Shown here: one piece after another, positions 17,971-25,996 of the stretch
Layout: each line of letters starts with the position of its first letter
Numbering within the stretch: position 1 is the stretch's first letter
Assembly (NCBI RefSeq): GCF_004345615.1
Contig: NZ_SLWK01000009.1
Location: 54,666 to 118,665, forward strand
Direction: 5' to 3'
Source of the DNA: Natronoflexus pectinivorans
Lineage (GTDB): Bacteria; Bacteroidota; Bacteroidia; Bacteroidales; Marinilabiliaceae
Length of the DNA stretch: 64,000 nucleotides
Notes under the pieces: model-generated
What the model saw: only the letters and a program-made list of their open reading frames with translations
What the model was told of the DNA's origin: nothing
The model's database searches: none
Position numbers and translations under genes: made by a program

Positions 17971-18867
17971 TTATTCGCATATATCACAAATTTCATCCTC
18001 AAACTCCAATGCAATGGTAGGATGGTGAATTCCAAAATCTTTAACCTTTGAGTTGGCTAAACTTCGCATCTGAATCAGTTGCTCAATGGTGGAGCCATGC
18101 TCCACCACCAAATGCAAACTCAACACGTGATAATTGCCATCCATTGTCCAAGTGTGAATGTCGTGTACCTCCTTTACTCCACTTATGGTCAGCAGTTGCG
18201 CCTCAAGTTTTGCAGCATCAAAATTATCGGGAACCGATTGTAAAAAGACACGCAGAATGCTTCTGAGATTTTTAAATACATTAAACAGAATATAAGCAGC
18301 AACCACCAAAGATAAAATCGGATCAATCCAATACCACCCGGTTAATTTAATGATGATGCTTCCGATCAATATGGCAAACCAACCAAATACATCTTCCATG
18401 AGGTGCAACATCACTGCACGATTGTTTAAGGAAGCATTCCCGCCGCGAAGCCGCAAAACGGCAATTCCATTAAAAACGATACCTAAAACTGCCAACCACA
18501 TCATGCCCATTGCTAAAACGGGTTGCGGAGCAATAAGACGGGGAATGGCTTCATAAATTATAATCACACTACCCACCAATAAAATAAGACTGGTAAGAAG
18601 TGCTCCTAAAGTAGAAAAGCGTTTATAACCATAGGAATATTTGCTGTCGCGCTTTTTTGTGGCTACTTTTTCGAGCCACAAGGCGCTGCCTATGGCCACG
18701 GTATCGCCCAAATCATGAATGGCATCGGAAATAATGGCCATTGAATTGGTGTAAACACCTCCAATAAACTCGATGATGGTAAATGAAAAATTTAATACGA
18801 AGGCAACCTTTAACCGCTTGCGTACTCCGGGATCTTTCTTCTCTTTAGTATGGTGATGATGCCCCAT
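17971..18867 (-). CDS. Cation diffusion facilitator (CzcD/ZitB-like) metal exporter
   Basis: The 298-residue protein has a His-rich N-terminus (MGHHHHTKEKK), six membrane helices, the metal site IISDAIHDLGD on helix 2 and a matching LMEDVFGWFAI segment on helix 5, and a cytoplasmic C-terminal domain ending in CDICE. CDF proteins exchange protons for Zn2+, Co2+ or Cd2+ leaving the cytoplasm; a Zn-type role is most likely. It is encoded 11 bases downstream of an NlpE-like lipoprotein, which suggests a metal/envelope-stress pair. Confidence 0.93.
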   Translation of the reverse strand: MGHHHHTKEKKDPGVRKRLKVAFVLNFSFTIIEFIGGVYTNSMAIISDAIHDLGDTVAIGSALWLEKVATKKRDSKYSYGYKRFSTLGALLTSLILLVGSVIIIYEAIPRLIAPQPVLAMGMMWLAVLGIVFNGIAVLRLRGGNASLNNRAVMLHLMEDVFGWFAILIGSIIIKLTGWYWIDPILSLVVAAYILFNVFKNLRSILRVFLQSVPDNFDAAKLEAQLLTISGVKEVHDIHTWTMDGNYHVLSLHLVVEHGSTIEQLIQMRSLANSKVKDFGIHHPTIALEFEDEICDICE

Positions 18868-18878
18868 CTCGATGAATT

Positions 18879-19325
18879 TTAATCGGCTTGTTTAATCAGT
18901 CTATATTTATCGGCCAATGAACCTTCTATGCGTTGACCGTCCATATCCAGTTGCAAAAGAAAACCTTCACCAACAAAATAGATTGTTGTGAAATCGTTGC
19001 CTTCGTCGATTATAATTTTAGAGCCGGAAGAATCCCACTCAAAGGTTCCGTGACTTAAAAAAGGATCGACATCTTTTCCAACATAAGTTCTGCTTAAGCT
19101 AAAAGTGTGATCAGGATGGATTTCCAGAGTTGTTTCAATCCCTTCACAACTGGAACAGGGCAAAACACCATAATAGACACCATCCCAGTCTAATGCTATT
19201 TGTGAAGTATGCATATCGGGGGCTTCGGCCATTGTTCCTGTTGAATGCTGTTTATCTTTTCCACCGGAATTAAAACATCCGCTAAAAACAAAAGCAGCAA
19301 CTAAAATAAAACAATAGTATTTCAT
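18879..19325 (-). CDS. NlpE N-terminal domain lipoprotein
   Basis: The 148-residue protein starts with a lipoprotein signal (MKYYCFILVAAFVFSGC, Cys17). The rest fits the NlpE N-terminal domain: WDGVYYGVLPCSSCEGIETTLEI with the CxxC pair, then FSLSRTYVGKD and a beta-barrel-like C-terminal part ending YRLIKQAD. In E. coli NlpE signals surface and copper stress through Cpx; in Bacteroidota the partner is unknown. It is the first gene of a two-gene unit with the CDF exporter. Confidence 0.88.
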   Translation of the reverse strand: MKYYCFILVAAFVFSGCFNSGGKDKQHSTGTMAEAPDMHTSQIALDWDGVYYGVLPCSSCEGIETTLEIHPDHTFSLSRTYVGKDVDPFLSHGTFEWDSSGSKIIIDEGNDFTTIYFVGEGFLLQLDMDGQRIEGSLADKYRLIKQAD

Positions 19326-20015
19326 CTGTTTATAATTTCATTTACTTCTGATTGTTTGAATTCTAACTTTCACGTAAATAATATTTCGTTTAAAGTAGGG
19401 GCGCTAGCCCTGACATCTTCATAGCAGCGAATCATCGAACCAATTATCCAAGGGGCGTAGCCCTGGCATCTTGCTGCATAAAACGCAACTCATCGCAATC
19501 AGCAAGGCTTATATTTAATCTACTGTTCAGATTTTATGTGTTAAAATTTAGACTATAAGTCCCGATTTATCGGGATAGAACTCCTCCCGAAGCCTCGGGA
19601 CTCGTTTCAGAGCGATCTCCCCTCTATTATTTAAGGGTTCGTAATTTAACAAACATTAAATGGTCTTTGAACAAAGATAGTTCTAAAAAACTATATCATT
19701 ATCAATCACTGCTGTCCGACTAAGATTTTTTTTAATGATAATCATATAATAGATTTTTCGCTTCGCGCGAAACGACAAGCTGTTACGCTGTGAGAGGTGA
19801 GGGGTTATTGCGGCGAAGCCGCCATCACCCCTTCACCCGCCTTGACCTCCTGAAAGTTTTGTCATTTCGAGCAGAGCAAGAAATCTAAATTAATTAGCTG
19901 ATCAGTAGTGATTATCAATATATAATGAAGAAACTAAAAGTAGAAAAAAAACCTTTGGTTTGCAAATGCAAACCAAAGGGTAATTAACCACTTAAACAAT
20001 AAACAACGTACTCGT
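19326..20015. repeat. Repeat-rich gene-free stretch
   Basis: No coding frame is supported in these 690 bases. It holds two copies of a ~22-base element (AGGGGCGCTAGCCCTGACAT at 19397 and AGGGGCGTAGCCCTGGCATC at 19451), two palindromes of the form TCCCGA-N4-TCGGGA (19560-19575 and 19585-19600), and a GC-rich hairpin GCGGC-GAA-GCCGC at 19810-19822 nested in GGGGT/ACCCC arms. These look like interspersed palindromic intergenic repeats. The last part carries the terminator of the uronate operon. Confidence 0.7.
19943..19979 (-). terminator. Rho-independent terminator of minus-strand uronate operon
   Basis: Read on the minus strand, stem CCTTTGGTTTGC (19979-19968), loop ATTT, stem GCAAACCAAAGG (19963-19952) is followed by an eight- to nine-base T-run. 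It lies 36 bases after the DUF4861 gene stop. Confidence 0.93.
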
Positions 20016-21251
20016 CTATGGCAATAACCAGGCAGAGTCATCTAACTTAAAAGCTGCTTTATTCAGCATTTCCCGAAAGTAAATTTCACGGGCAAAACCG
20101 GTATCCTGATATTCCCATCCAGAGAAAAAGGCATATTCTGCTGCAATGCCGGGCTCAAGCTCAATGGCAGTAAGAAAAGTGCGGATAACTCCGTCGCCGG
20201 TTTCAGGAGCCGAACGTTGATGCTTGAACTGTTCGGTAGGAATTAATATTCCAAGTCCAAGTATTTCACCATCATATCCCTGATTGCCATGGCTTCCAAA
20301 AACAGTAAAACCGGCAGATTCAGATTGAAAAAGTTCCAACTCATGCATATCTACAATTCCTGTATACAGAACTTCATCGCCTTGTAAATTATCGACCCAA
20401 ACCTTTGCTCTGTAAAAATGGTCGCCGGCGTAAATTGAGATCCTGTGAACCAGGTCATATTTCCGGTCACCCACTGTTACTCCTTCAAAAGTAAGATCAA
20501 TAATTGAACGTACAGGACCTTCTGTTACAAGTCGAAAACCAGCTTTGTCAGCAGGACCCACACGATAAACTTCGCCATCAATGCCAATCGCAATGGCTCC
20601 GGCTCCCAATGAATTACCTACAATCAGATTATCCATTCCCCAGTCGTCCATTACGTGATAATTCTGGCCATCGATTCCGGCAATGTCGAGGATCATGTCT
20701 GTAGTAGTTTTTCCGAAGATATCAATACCATTTCGCGCATCGAAATAATTACGGAAACCTACTAAATCGTTTTCCCAGCCGGGCCCTTCCATTTGAAAAA
20801 TTGCTGAGATGGTTGGACTATCAGTAGATTTCAATCTCAGATCATCATAAGCAGGCTCATGGGGCGGATCTTTCCTAGCAAAACGTATATTAGTACGTTT
20901 TGTGAATTCGGGCATATCTGCAGGATTTACAGCCTCAAAACGAAATTTTTGAGTTTCGTTTGGTCCAAAATCAGCAAGAAACACCAGTTCATCCCAGTTT
21001 CCATCACCATTGATGTCATCGGTTTGCGATGCCATTACATCCCCCTTTTGATTGACTACAACCACATCAATAGGGCCAATCATTTCATCTAAAACAAATT
21101 GTTGAACAACCGCACGAGGTAAAACAACTGCTTTACCTGGAACAGGTTCATTAAATGGATTAGTGACCTCGAAAGCCGGAATGCCTGGTGCACCGCATGA
21201 TGCCATTAAAATGGCAATCGAAACAACGGAAATCAAATTTCTAAACTTCAT
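20016..21251 (-). CDS. DUF4861 lipoprotein of polysaccharide/uronate operon
   Basis: The 411-residue protein has a lipoprotein signal (LISVVSIAILMASC, Cys19) and the DUF4861 pattern: an early FEVTNPFNEP, DDINGDGNWDELVFLADF with a calcium-like D-rich loop, VMDDWGMDNLIVGNSLGAG and FFSGWEYQDTGF near the end. DUF4861 proteins recur in Bacteroidota loci that degrade uronate-containing polysaccharides; their activity is not firmly known to me. It is the last gene of the kdu operon and ends before a strong terminator. Likely an exported accessory for uronate oligosaccharides. Confidence 0.85.
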   Translation of the reverse strand: MKFRNLISVVSIAILMASCGAPGIPAFEVTNPFNEPVPGKAVVLPRAVVQQFVLDEMIGPIDVVVVNQKGDVMASQTDDINGDGNWDELVFLADFGPNETQKFRFEAVNPADMPEFTKRTNIRFARKDPPHEPAYDDLRLKSTDSPTISAIFQMEGPGWENDLVGFRNYFDARNGIDIFGKTTTDMILDIAGIDGQNYHVMDDWGMDNLIVGNSLGAGAIAIGIDGEVYRVGPADKAGFRLVTEGPVRSIIDLTFEGVTVGDRKYDLVHRISIYAGDHFYRAKVWVDNLQGDEVLYTGIVDMHELELFQSESAGFTVFGSHGNQGYDGEILGLGILIPTEQFKHQRSAPETGDGVIRTFLTAIELEPGIAAEYAFFSGWEYQDTGFAREIYFREMLNKAAFKLDDSAWLLP

Positions 21252-21280
21252 ATCAATATATGTTTATGGTTCGTTACTGA

Positions 21281-22078
21281 TTAAATATCATTCTCACCCT
21301 TCACATATCCAAAATTGGCCAAAATACCACCATCAACATAAAGCACATGACCATTTACAAAATCACTTGCTTTTGACGCTAGAAACAGTGCTGCATTTGC
21401 AACATCTTCAGGCTCTCCCCAACGGGCAGCAGGGGTTCTGGTCATTACCAGATCGTTAAATGGATGTCCGCCTTCACGAATTGGCGCCGTTTGCGCCGTA
21501 GCAATATAACCCGGGCCAATACCGTTGATTTGCAGATTATATTTGGCCCACTCGCAAGTCATATTGGCAGTAAGCAACTTTAAACCACCCTTTGCTGAAG
21601 CATAGGCAGAGACACTGTTACGCCCGTAAACACTCATCATAGAGCACATATTGATGATTTTTCCTGATCGCTTCTCAATCATCTTAGGAGCCACTCGCTT
21701 GGCAACGATCAAAGGAGCAACAAGATCCACATCTAACACCTGTTTAAAATCATTTAAAGGCATCTCAAGAATTGGGATACGTTTAATAATTCCTGCATTA
21801 TTTACAAGAATATCGACATTGCCAAGATCTTTCTCAATTTGAGAAATTCCTTTATCCACATCAGCTTCATTGGTAACATCAAACACCAAAGTGTAAACAT
21901 CAATTCCATCCTTTGCATATTCTGCTTTGCATTCCTGAAGCTTTTCAGCAGACAAGTCATTTACACATACTTTAGCACCTGCTTTTCCAAGTACCTTTCC
22001 AATAGCCATTCCAATTCCATGAGTGCCACCGGTTATCAGAGCTACTTTGCCTGACAAATCAAATAATTCGTTTATCAT
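21281..22078 (-). CDS. kduD: SDR 2-dehydro-3-deoxy-D-gluconate 5-dehydrogenase (KduD)
   Basis: The 265-residue protein is a short-chain dehydrogenase: nucleotide-binding TGGTHGIGMAIGK (~17-29), NNAGI, the catalytic Ser in MCSMMSVYG and Tyr/Lys in YASAK, and C-terminal YVDGGILANFGY. Databases often label such Bacteroidota proteins gluconate 5-dehydrogenase. Placement directly behind kduI and kdgF makes reduction of 2,5-diketo-3-deoxygluconate to 2-keto-3-deoxygluconate, with NAD(P)H, the most likely reaction. The gap to kdgF is 10 bases. Confidence 0.88.
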   Translation of the reverse strand: MINELFDLSGKVALITGGTHGIGMAIGKVLGKAGAKVCVNDLSAEKLQECKAEYAKDGIDVYTLVFDVTNEADVDKGISQIEKDLGNVDILVNNAGIIKRIPILEMPLNDFKQVLDVDLVAPLIVAKRVAPKMIEKRSGKIINMCSMMSVYGRNSVSAYASAKGGLKLLTANMTCEWAKYNLQINGIGPGYIATAQTAPIREGGHPFNDLVMTRTPAARWGEPEDVANAALFLASKASDFVNGHVLYVDGGILANFGYVKGENDI

Positions 22079-22088
22079 TTTTCTCAGT

Positions 22089-22439
22089 TTAATCAGTTAT
22101 AAAATCTTCACGTAACGGCGTAAAACAATCCACAATTCTTACATGCTCAGTAAGCCGCTGAATGGTGTGCGGCACATCAGGTTGCATGGCAAACAGATCT
22201 CCTTTTTTCAAGTGAACAGGTTCGTTTTTATCAGCAAATAGGTACAACTCACCTTCGGCGACATAAGATACCTGTTCATGATAATGATTGTGGAAAGGAT
22301 CAGCAGCTTTTGTTGGCCCATCGTAAAAATCGACCACCACAAGCATCAGTTTTTCTGTCTTGATAATGCGTCTTTCAATGCCGGGAGCAATCTCGGTTAC
22401 TTCAGCATCATCATACCTTTTCCAATAATCTGTAACCAT
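22089..22439 (-). CDS. kdgF: KdgF-type cupin, unsaturated uronate linearising protein
   Basis: The ATG at 22439 follows the kduI stop by two bases; a GTG three bases earlier would overlap that stop. The 116-residue single cupin has metal ligands in HNHYHEQ (His50, His52, Gln56) plus His91 in PDVPHTI, and the KdgF ending VDCFTPLREDF, with Asp104 and Arg110 matching residues important in characterised KdgF proteins (from memory). KdgF opens 4,5-unsaturated monouronates released by lyases to 5-keto-4-deoxyuronate, the substrate of KduI. The location between kduI and kduD agrees. Confidence 0.85.
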   Translation of the reverse strand: MVTDYWKRYDDAEVTEIAPGIERRIIKTEKLMLVVVDFYDGPTKAADPFHNHYHEQVSYVAEGELYLFADKNEPVHLKKGDLFAMQPDVPHTIQRLTEHVRIVDCFTPLREDFITD

Positions 22440-22441
22440 CA

Positions 22442-23278
22442 CTATCTTAAATCTTGAGGTTTACGTGTATCCATGTCTCCATAATCAAGATTCTCACCAC
22501 CCATACCCCATATGAATGTATAATTTGCAGTTCCCGCAGCACTATGGATACTCCAAGACGGAGATATTACGGCTTGTTCATTTTTCATCCAAATGTGGCG
22601 CGTTTCTGTTGGTTGGCCCATAAAATGGCAAACCACCTGCTCATCGGGCACCTCAAAATAGAAATAAGCTTCCATCCTCCGGTTATGAGTATGTGGTGGC
22701 ATGGTATTCCATACACTACCAGTTTTTAACTCGGTCATACCCATTTGAAGCTGACAGGTTTCTACAACACTATTAACCAGAAGCTTGTTAATTTGCCGGT
22801 GATTTGAAGTTTCCAAACTTCCCAACACAACAACTTCAGCATCGGCAAGAGTCACTTTCTTATTTGGAAATTGCTTATGTGCCGGAGCCGAATTCATATA
22901 AAGTTTAGCCGGCTTGGCATCAGCCTCAGAAGCAAGCAACACTTCCTTATTCCCGCTTCCAAGGTATAAAGCTTCTTTGTATCCAAGCTTATACTCCTGT
23001 CCATCGGCTTTAATAATTGCAGGGCCACCTACGTTTATAATACCAAGTTCGCGTCTCTGCAGAAAATATTCAGCCTTCAGCTCTTCAAAAGGCTCTAGTT
23101 TGCTTCCTGCTGTAGTTGGCATTGCTCCACCAACAATCAAACGATCGTACATGGTATAAACCATTTTAACTTTTCCGGATTTGAACAACTCCTCTACTAA
23201 AAAATCCTTTCGGATTCTTTCAGTATCATAATTCTTTGCATCGGCAGGATGTGCCGCATACCTTAATTCCCAATCCAT
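22442..23278 (-). CDS. kduI: 5-dehydro-4-deoxy-D-glucuronate isomerase (KduI)
   Basis: The 278-residue length and sequence are typical of KduI. The cupin zinc ligands fall at the positions known for the E. coli enzyme (from memory): His196, His198 and Glu203 in PPHTHNRRMEAYFYFE, and His245 in SWSIHSAAG. It isomerises 5-keto-4-deoxyuronate to 2,5-diketo-3-deoxygluconate in the cytoplasm. It is the second enzyme of the operon after the candidate lyase and is followed by kdgF and kduD. Confidence 0.96.
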   Translation of the reverse strand: MDWELRYAAHPADAKNYDTERIRKDFLVEELFKSGKVKMVYTMYDRLIVGGAMPTTAGSKLEPFEELKAEYFLQRRELGIINVGGPAIIKADGQEYKLGYKEALYLGSGNKEVLLASEADAKPAKLYMNSAPAHKQFPNKKVTLADAEVVVLGSLETSNHRQINKLLVNSVVETCQLQMGMTELKTGSVWNTMPPHTHNRRMEAYFYFEVPDEQVVCHFMGQPTETRHIWMKNEQAVISPSWSIHSAAGTANYTFIWGMGGENLDYGDMDTRKPQDLR

Positions 23279-23311
23279 AATTTTCTTCTTTTATAATTTG
23301 TAAATCAGTTA

Positions 23312-24634
23312 TCAAAAAAATGTTTTTAATTGAGATGGACTCAATTGAAATACTTTGACCATTTGCGGAGCCATTTCGACGGCTCTTTCTCCTCCCTCTC
23401 CCTGCCCAACTTTTTGCACATATAAACTAAGAATCCCCTTATTGCGCCACAATTCCGTATCATAGGATGGCTCCCATTGAGCCACTTCGAGTTCATCAAT
23501 AACTTTCCTTTTCCATTGCATTCCTTCAACTGTTGATGCTGAAGAAATAACCACGCGATCATCTACTTCGGCATCTCTGTATATGAGATAAAAGAAAGTT
23601 TCATCTCCTTCCACCCTTGACAATAACTGCGGACGGCTGATGGGAATTCTTCGTGTTCCACCGCCAGCAAGAGAAAAAGGTGTTTTTCTATTGGTGGCTT
23701 GAGATGAATGCCATTGCGTCCCATCATGATAAACAATAAAAAACTGAGTAACAGTCTCTCCTTCCGCTGTCCAGTAACTTGCTATGGCCGGATTCCCGTT
23801 GGCATCGGTTGTCATGGACGTTTGATTGATTAAGTTACTATTTTGAGGGATCTTCATTGCTATCTCGGAGGTGTCGTACGTAATTGGAACCGGCAGCATT
23901 TTGCCGGTTGATGTTTTCCAGGTTCTGCCTCCATCTGATGATCGGGCATAACATAGATTGTGATTTGTTGAAACATCCCAAGTATCTCTCCACACATAAG
24001 ATAAATGAATATCACCCTCATTGTCAACAGCCATTTGCCAATATGCATTACGCTTACCCTCTCCACTTATCAGGTTATTATGAATACGCTCCCATCGTTT
24101 TTCATCAAGATGATATCTGTTAAGCACCATGTTTCCTGCACCGGATGCTCCATATCTGTAAACGAAGTACATCCCACCATCCGGGAGAGCATAAAACTCA
24201 GGGTATGTAACCCCCCGGTCTTCCTGTTTATTTGTCATTGATAATCTGGGGCCAAGCTCAAGTCCCCTTGGTTCTATTGACCTGGCATAATTCAATGGCC
24301 CGTCATGATGATCCCAGGAAACATGAAGATATCCATCACCATCAACCATTATGCTAATCACATTATGAGCATCCCAAACATTCCCCTGGTACTGGGTTGT
24401 ATGCAGGCGCCAGTCATCTTTACCATGTTTGCGTTTTCCAAGTACTACATTACCAATGCTATCATAAAATGAAATATACTGGAATTTATCGTTGGATACC
24501 AATGAGTTCTTTCTAAATATGGCTGCATTAACCGATGTTTTAGACCATCCATAATCAACTTCGGAGATAATGGAGGTTGAATGACAACCTACAATTAATG
24601 AAGATAGAGCAATTACTATTAAAATCTGTTTCAT
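23312..24634 (-). CDS. BNR_4 beta-propeller lipoprotein, candidate ulvan/rhamno-glucuronan lyase
   Basis: The 440-residue protein has a lipoprotein signal (MKQILIVIALSSLIVGC, Cys17) and a seven-bladed BNR-type propeller with repeated SxDxGxTW-like strands (ARSSDGGRTWKTS). It resembles the families holding PL24/PL25 ulvan lyases and the GH145/PL42 enzymes. Residues His90, His110, Tyr144 and Arg160 sit in DAHNVISI, WDHHDGPL, TYPEFYALPDGG and VYRYGASG. Their spacings (20 between the His, 16 between Tyr and Arg) equal those of the PL25 catalytic quartet as I remember it. Encoded with kduI, kdgF and kduD, which process unsaturated lyase products. Exact substrate uncertain. Confidence 0.78.
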   Translation of the reverse strand: MKQILIVIALSSLIVGCHSTSIISEVDYGWSKTSVNAAIFRKNSLVSNDKFQYISFYDSIGNVVLGKRKHGKDDWRLHTTQYQGNVWDAHNVISIMVDGDGYLHVSWDHHDGPLNYARSIEPRGLELGPRLSMTNKQEDRGVTYPEFYALPDGGMYFVYRYGASGAGNMVLNRYHLDEKRWERIHNNLISGEGKRNAYWQMAVDNEGDIHLSYVWRDTWDVSTNHNLCYARSSDGGRTWKTSTGKMLPVPITYDTSEIAMKIPQNSNLINQTSMTTDANGNPAIASYWTAEGETVTQFFIVYHDGTQWHSSQATNRKTPFSLAGGGTRRIPISRPQLLSRVEGDETFFYLIYRDAEVDDRVVISSASTVEGMQWKRKVIDELEVAQWEPSYDTELWRNKGILSLYVQKVGQGEGGERAVEMAPQMVKVFQLSPSQLKTFF

Positions 24635-24699
24635 AAAAATTCAATATCTAATAACGATTAATAATCAACCACTTTTATAATAGGATAGATCCTTAAATA

Positions 24700-25707
24700 T
24701 TAAAACTTAATCGAAGACTCTCTTACTAATAATCTAACCGGAATAATTTCCTCCTCCGTAATCAGAGATCCTTTTTCAATTATTTTAATTAGTGCCCGTG
24801 CCGCTTTATTTCCAACATCATACGCATTTTGCTCAACTGTTGTGAGTTTTGGTGTTAAAAGTTCTGCAAAAGGCTCATTTGCAAATCCTACGACTCCGAT
24901 ATCATCAGGGACTTTCATTCCCAGTGACTGAATTGCCTGAATAGCCCCGATTGCAGAGAAATCTCCTGCACAAAAAATGGCGTCTGTTTCGGTTGTTTCA
25001 AGTAATTGTCTTGTTCTTTCAAAACCAGTCTCTTTGGTAATGGCTTCTTCCAAAACGTATTCTTCCAGTAATGGTAGGCAGGCCTCCTCCAAGGCATATC
25101 TATAACCTCTGTATCTCTCGCTGTATACATTTACCGAAAGCGCCCCGGTTAAATGTGCAATTCTTTTGTATCCACTTTTTATTAAATGCTTCACCGCCAT
25201 ATAAGCTCCTGAGAAATTATCATTTATGATTCGTGGCCCGGCTACGGTGGCTGAAGCACGGTCAAACTGTATTAATGGTATATTTTCGTTGGTAATACTT
25301 TTAATATGATCAAAATTGCCTGTCTCCATTGAGTGCGACATAATGATGCCTGCAACCCTGTTTTTTAAAAGCGCCTGTAATGCTAATTTCTCGTTATACA
25401 ATCTTTCATAGCTTTGACATATAAGCAAATTATAACCTGCAGGGTTAAGAATCTGTTCAACGGCGCTGATCACATGCGAAAAAAAATGTCTGTTGACTCT
25501 TGGAACCAGCATACCTATTGTATCGCTTTTTCCTCTTCGCAGCGAGGAAGCCATGACATTTGGTTGGTACCCCAATTCCTCGGCTTTCTCCTCCACTTTT
25601 TTGCGTGTGGCAACACTCACCCTTACGCTCCCGGATAAAGCCCGAGAAACAGTAGAAGGAGTCACTCCCAATGCTTTTGCAATATCAATTATCGTAGCTC
25701 GCTTCAT
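24700..25707 (-). CDS. LacI family transcriptional regulator of uronate genes
   Basis: The ATG at 25707 (MKRATIIDIAKALGVTPSTVSRALSG) begins the canonical LacI helix-turn-helix; an upstream in-frame start at 25728 would lie inside the promoter. The 335 residues comprise the DNA-binding head (~1-58) and a periplasmic-binding-protein-like sensor domain. It is 65 bases upstream of the lyase gene on the same strand, so it may head the operon, and it is divergent from uxaC. A perfect palindrome CAAACGTTTG sits in its own promoter, suggesting autoregulation. Confidence 0.93.
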   Translation of the reverse strand: MKRATIIDIAKALGVTPSTVSRALSGSVRVSVATRKKVEEKAEELGYQPNVMASSLRRGKSDTIGMLVPRVNRHFFSHVISAVEQILNPAGYNLLICQSYERLYNEKLALQALLKNRVAGIIMSHSMETGNFDHIKSITNENIPLIQFDRASATVAGPRIINDNFSGAYMAVKHLIKSGYKRIAHLTGALSVNVYSERYRGYRYALEEACLPLLEEYVLEEAITKETGFERTRQLLETTETDAIFCAGDFSAIGAIQAIQSLGMKVPDDIGVVGFANEPFAELLTPKLTTVEQNAYDVGNKAARALIKIIEKGSLITEEEIIPVRLLVRESSIKF

Positions 25708-25727
25708 AAAAACACTAATCAATAACA

Positions 25728-25759
25728 CAAAAATACAAACGTTTGCACAAAAAACACAA
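25728..25759 (-). promoter_or_regulatory. lacI promoter with embedded operator CAAACGTTTG
   Basis: On the minus strand a -7 box TATTTTTG (25735 to 25728) is preceded at 21 bases by TTG (25759 to 25757) as -33. The 10-bp palindrome CAAACGTTTG (25736-25745) fills the spacer next to the -7 box. A central CG is typical for LacI-family operators, so bound LacI would block RNA polymerase. Confidence 0.7.
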
Positions 25760-25996
25760 TTTTATCTGGATCTTTTTATTCTTTTTTCATAAATTAGATT
25801 TCTAAAATTCAGACTACATCAATAGCACCTTGCTGAAATCAGGACTCAGACATCTACCTTAACAACCTCATTTTCTATTATTTAATCCATAAACCCAAAA
25901 CAAGAATTGATTATTATAGATTCAAAAAGAGTTAAAATATTTGGAAAAATTACTTTCGTGTTATACCTTCGTGTTCGTTAACGACAATTATAGATT

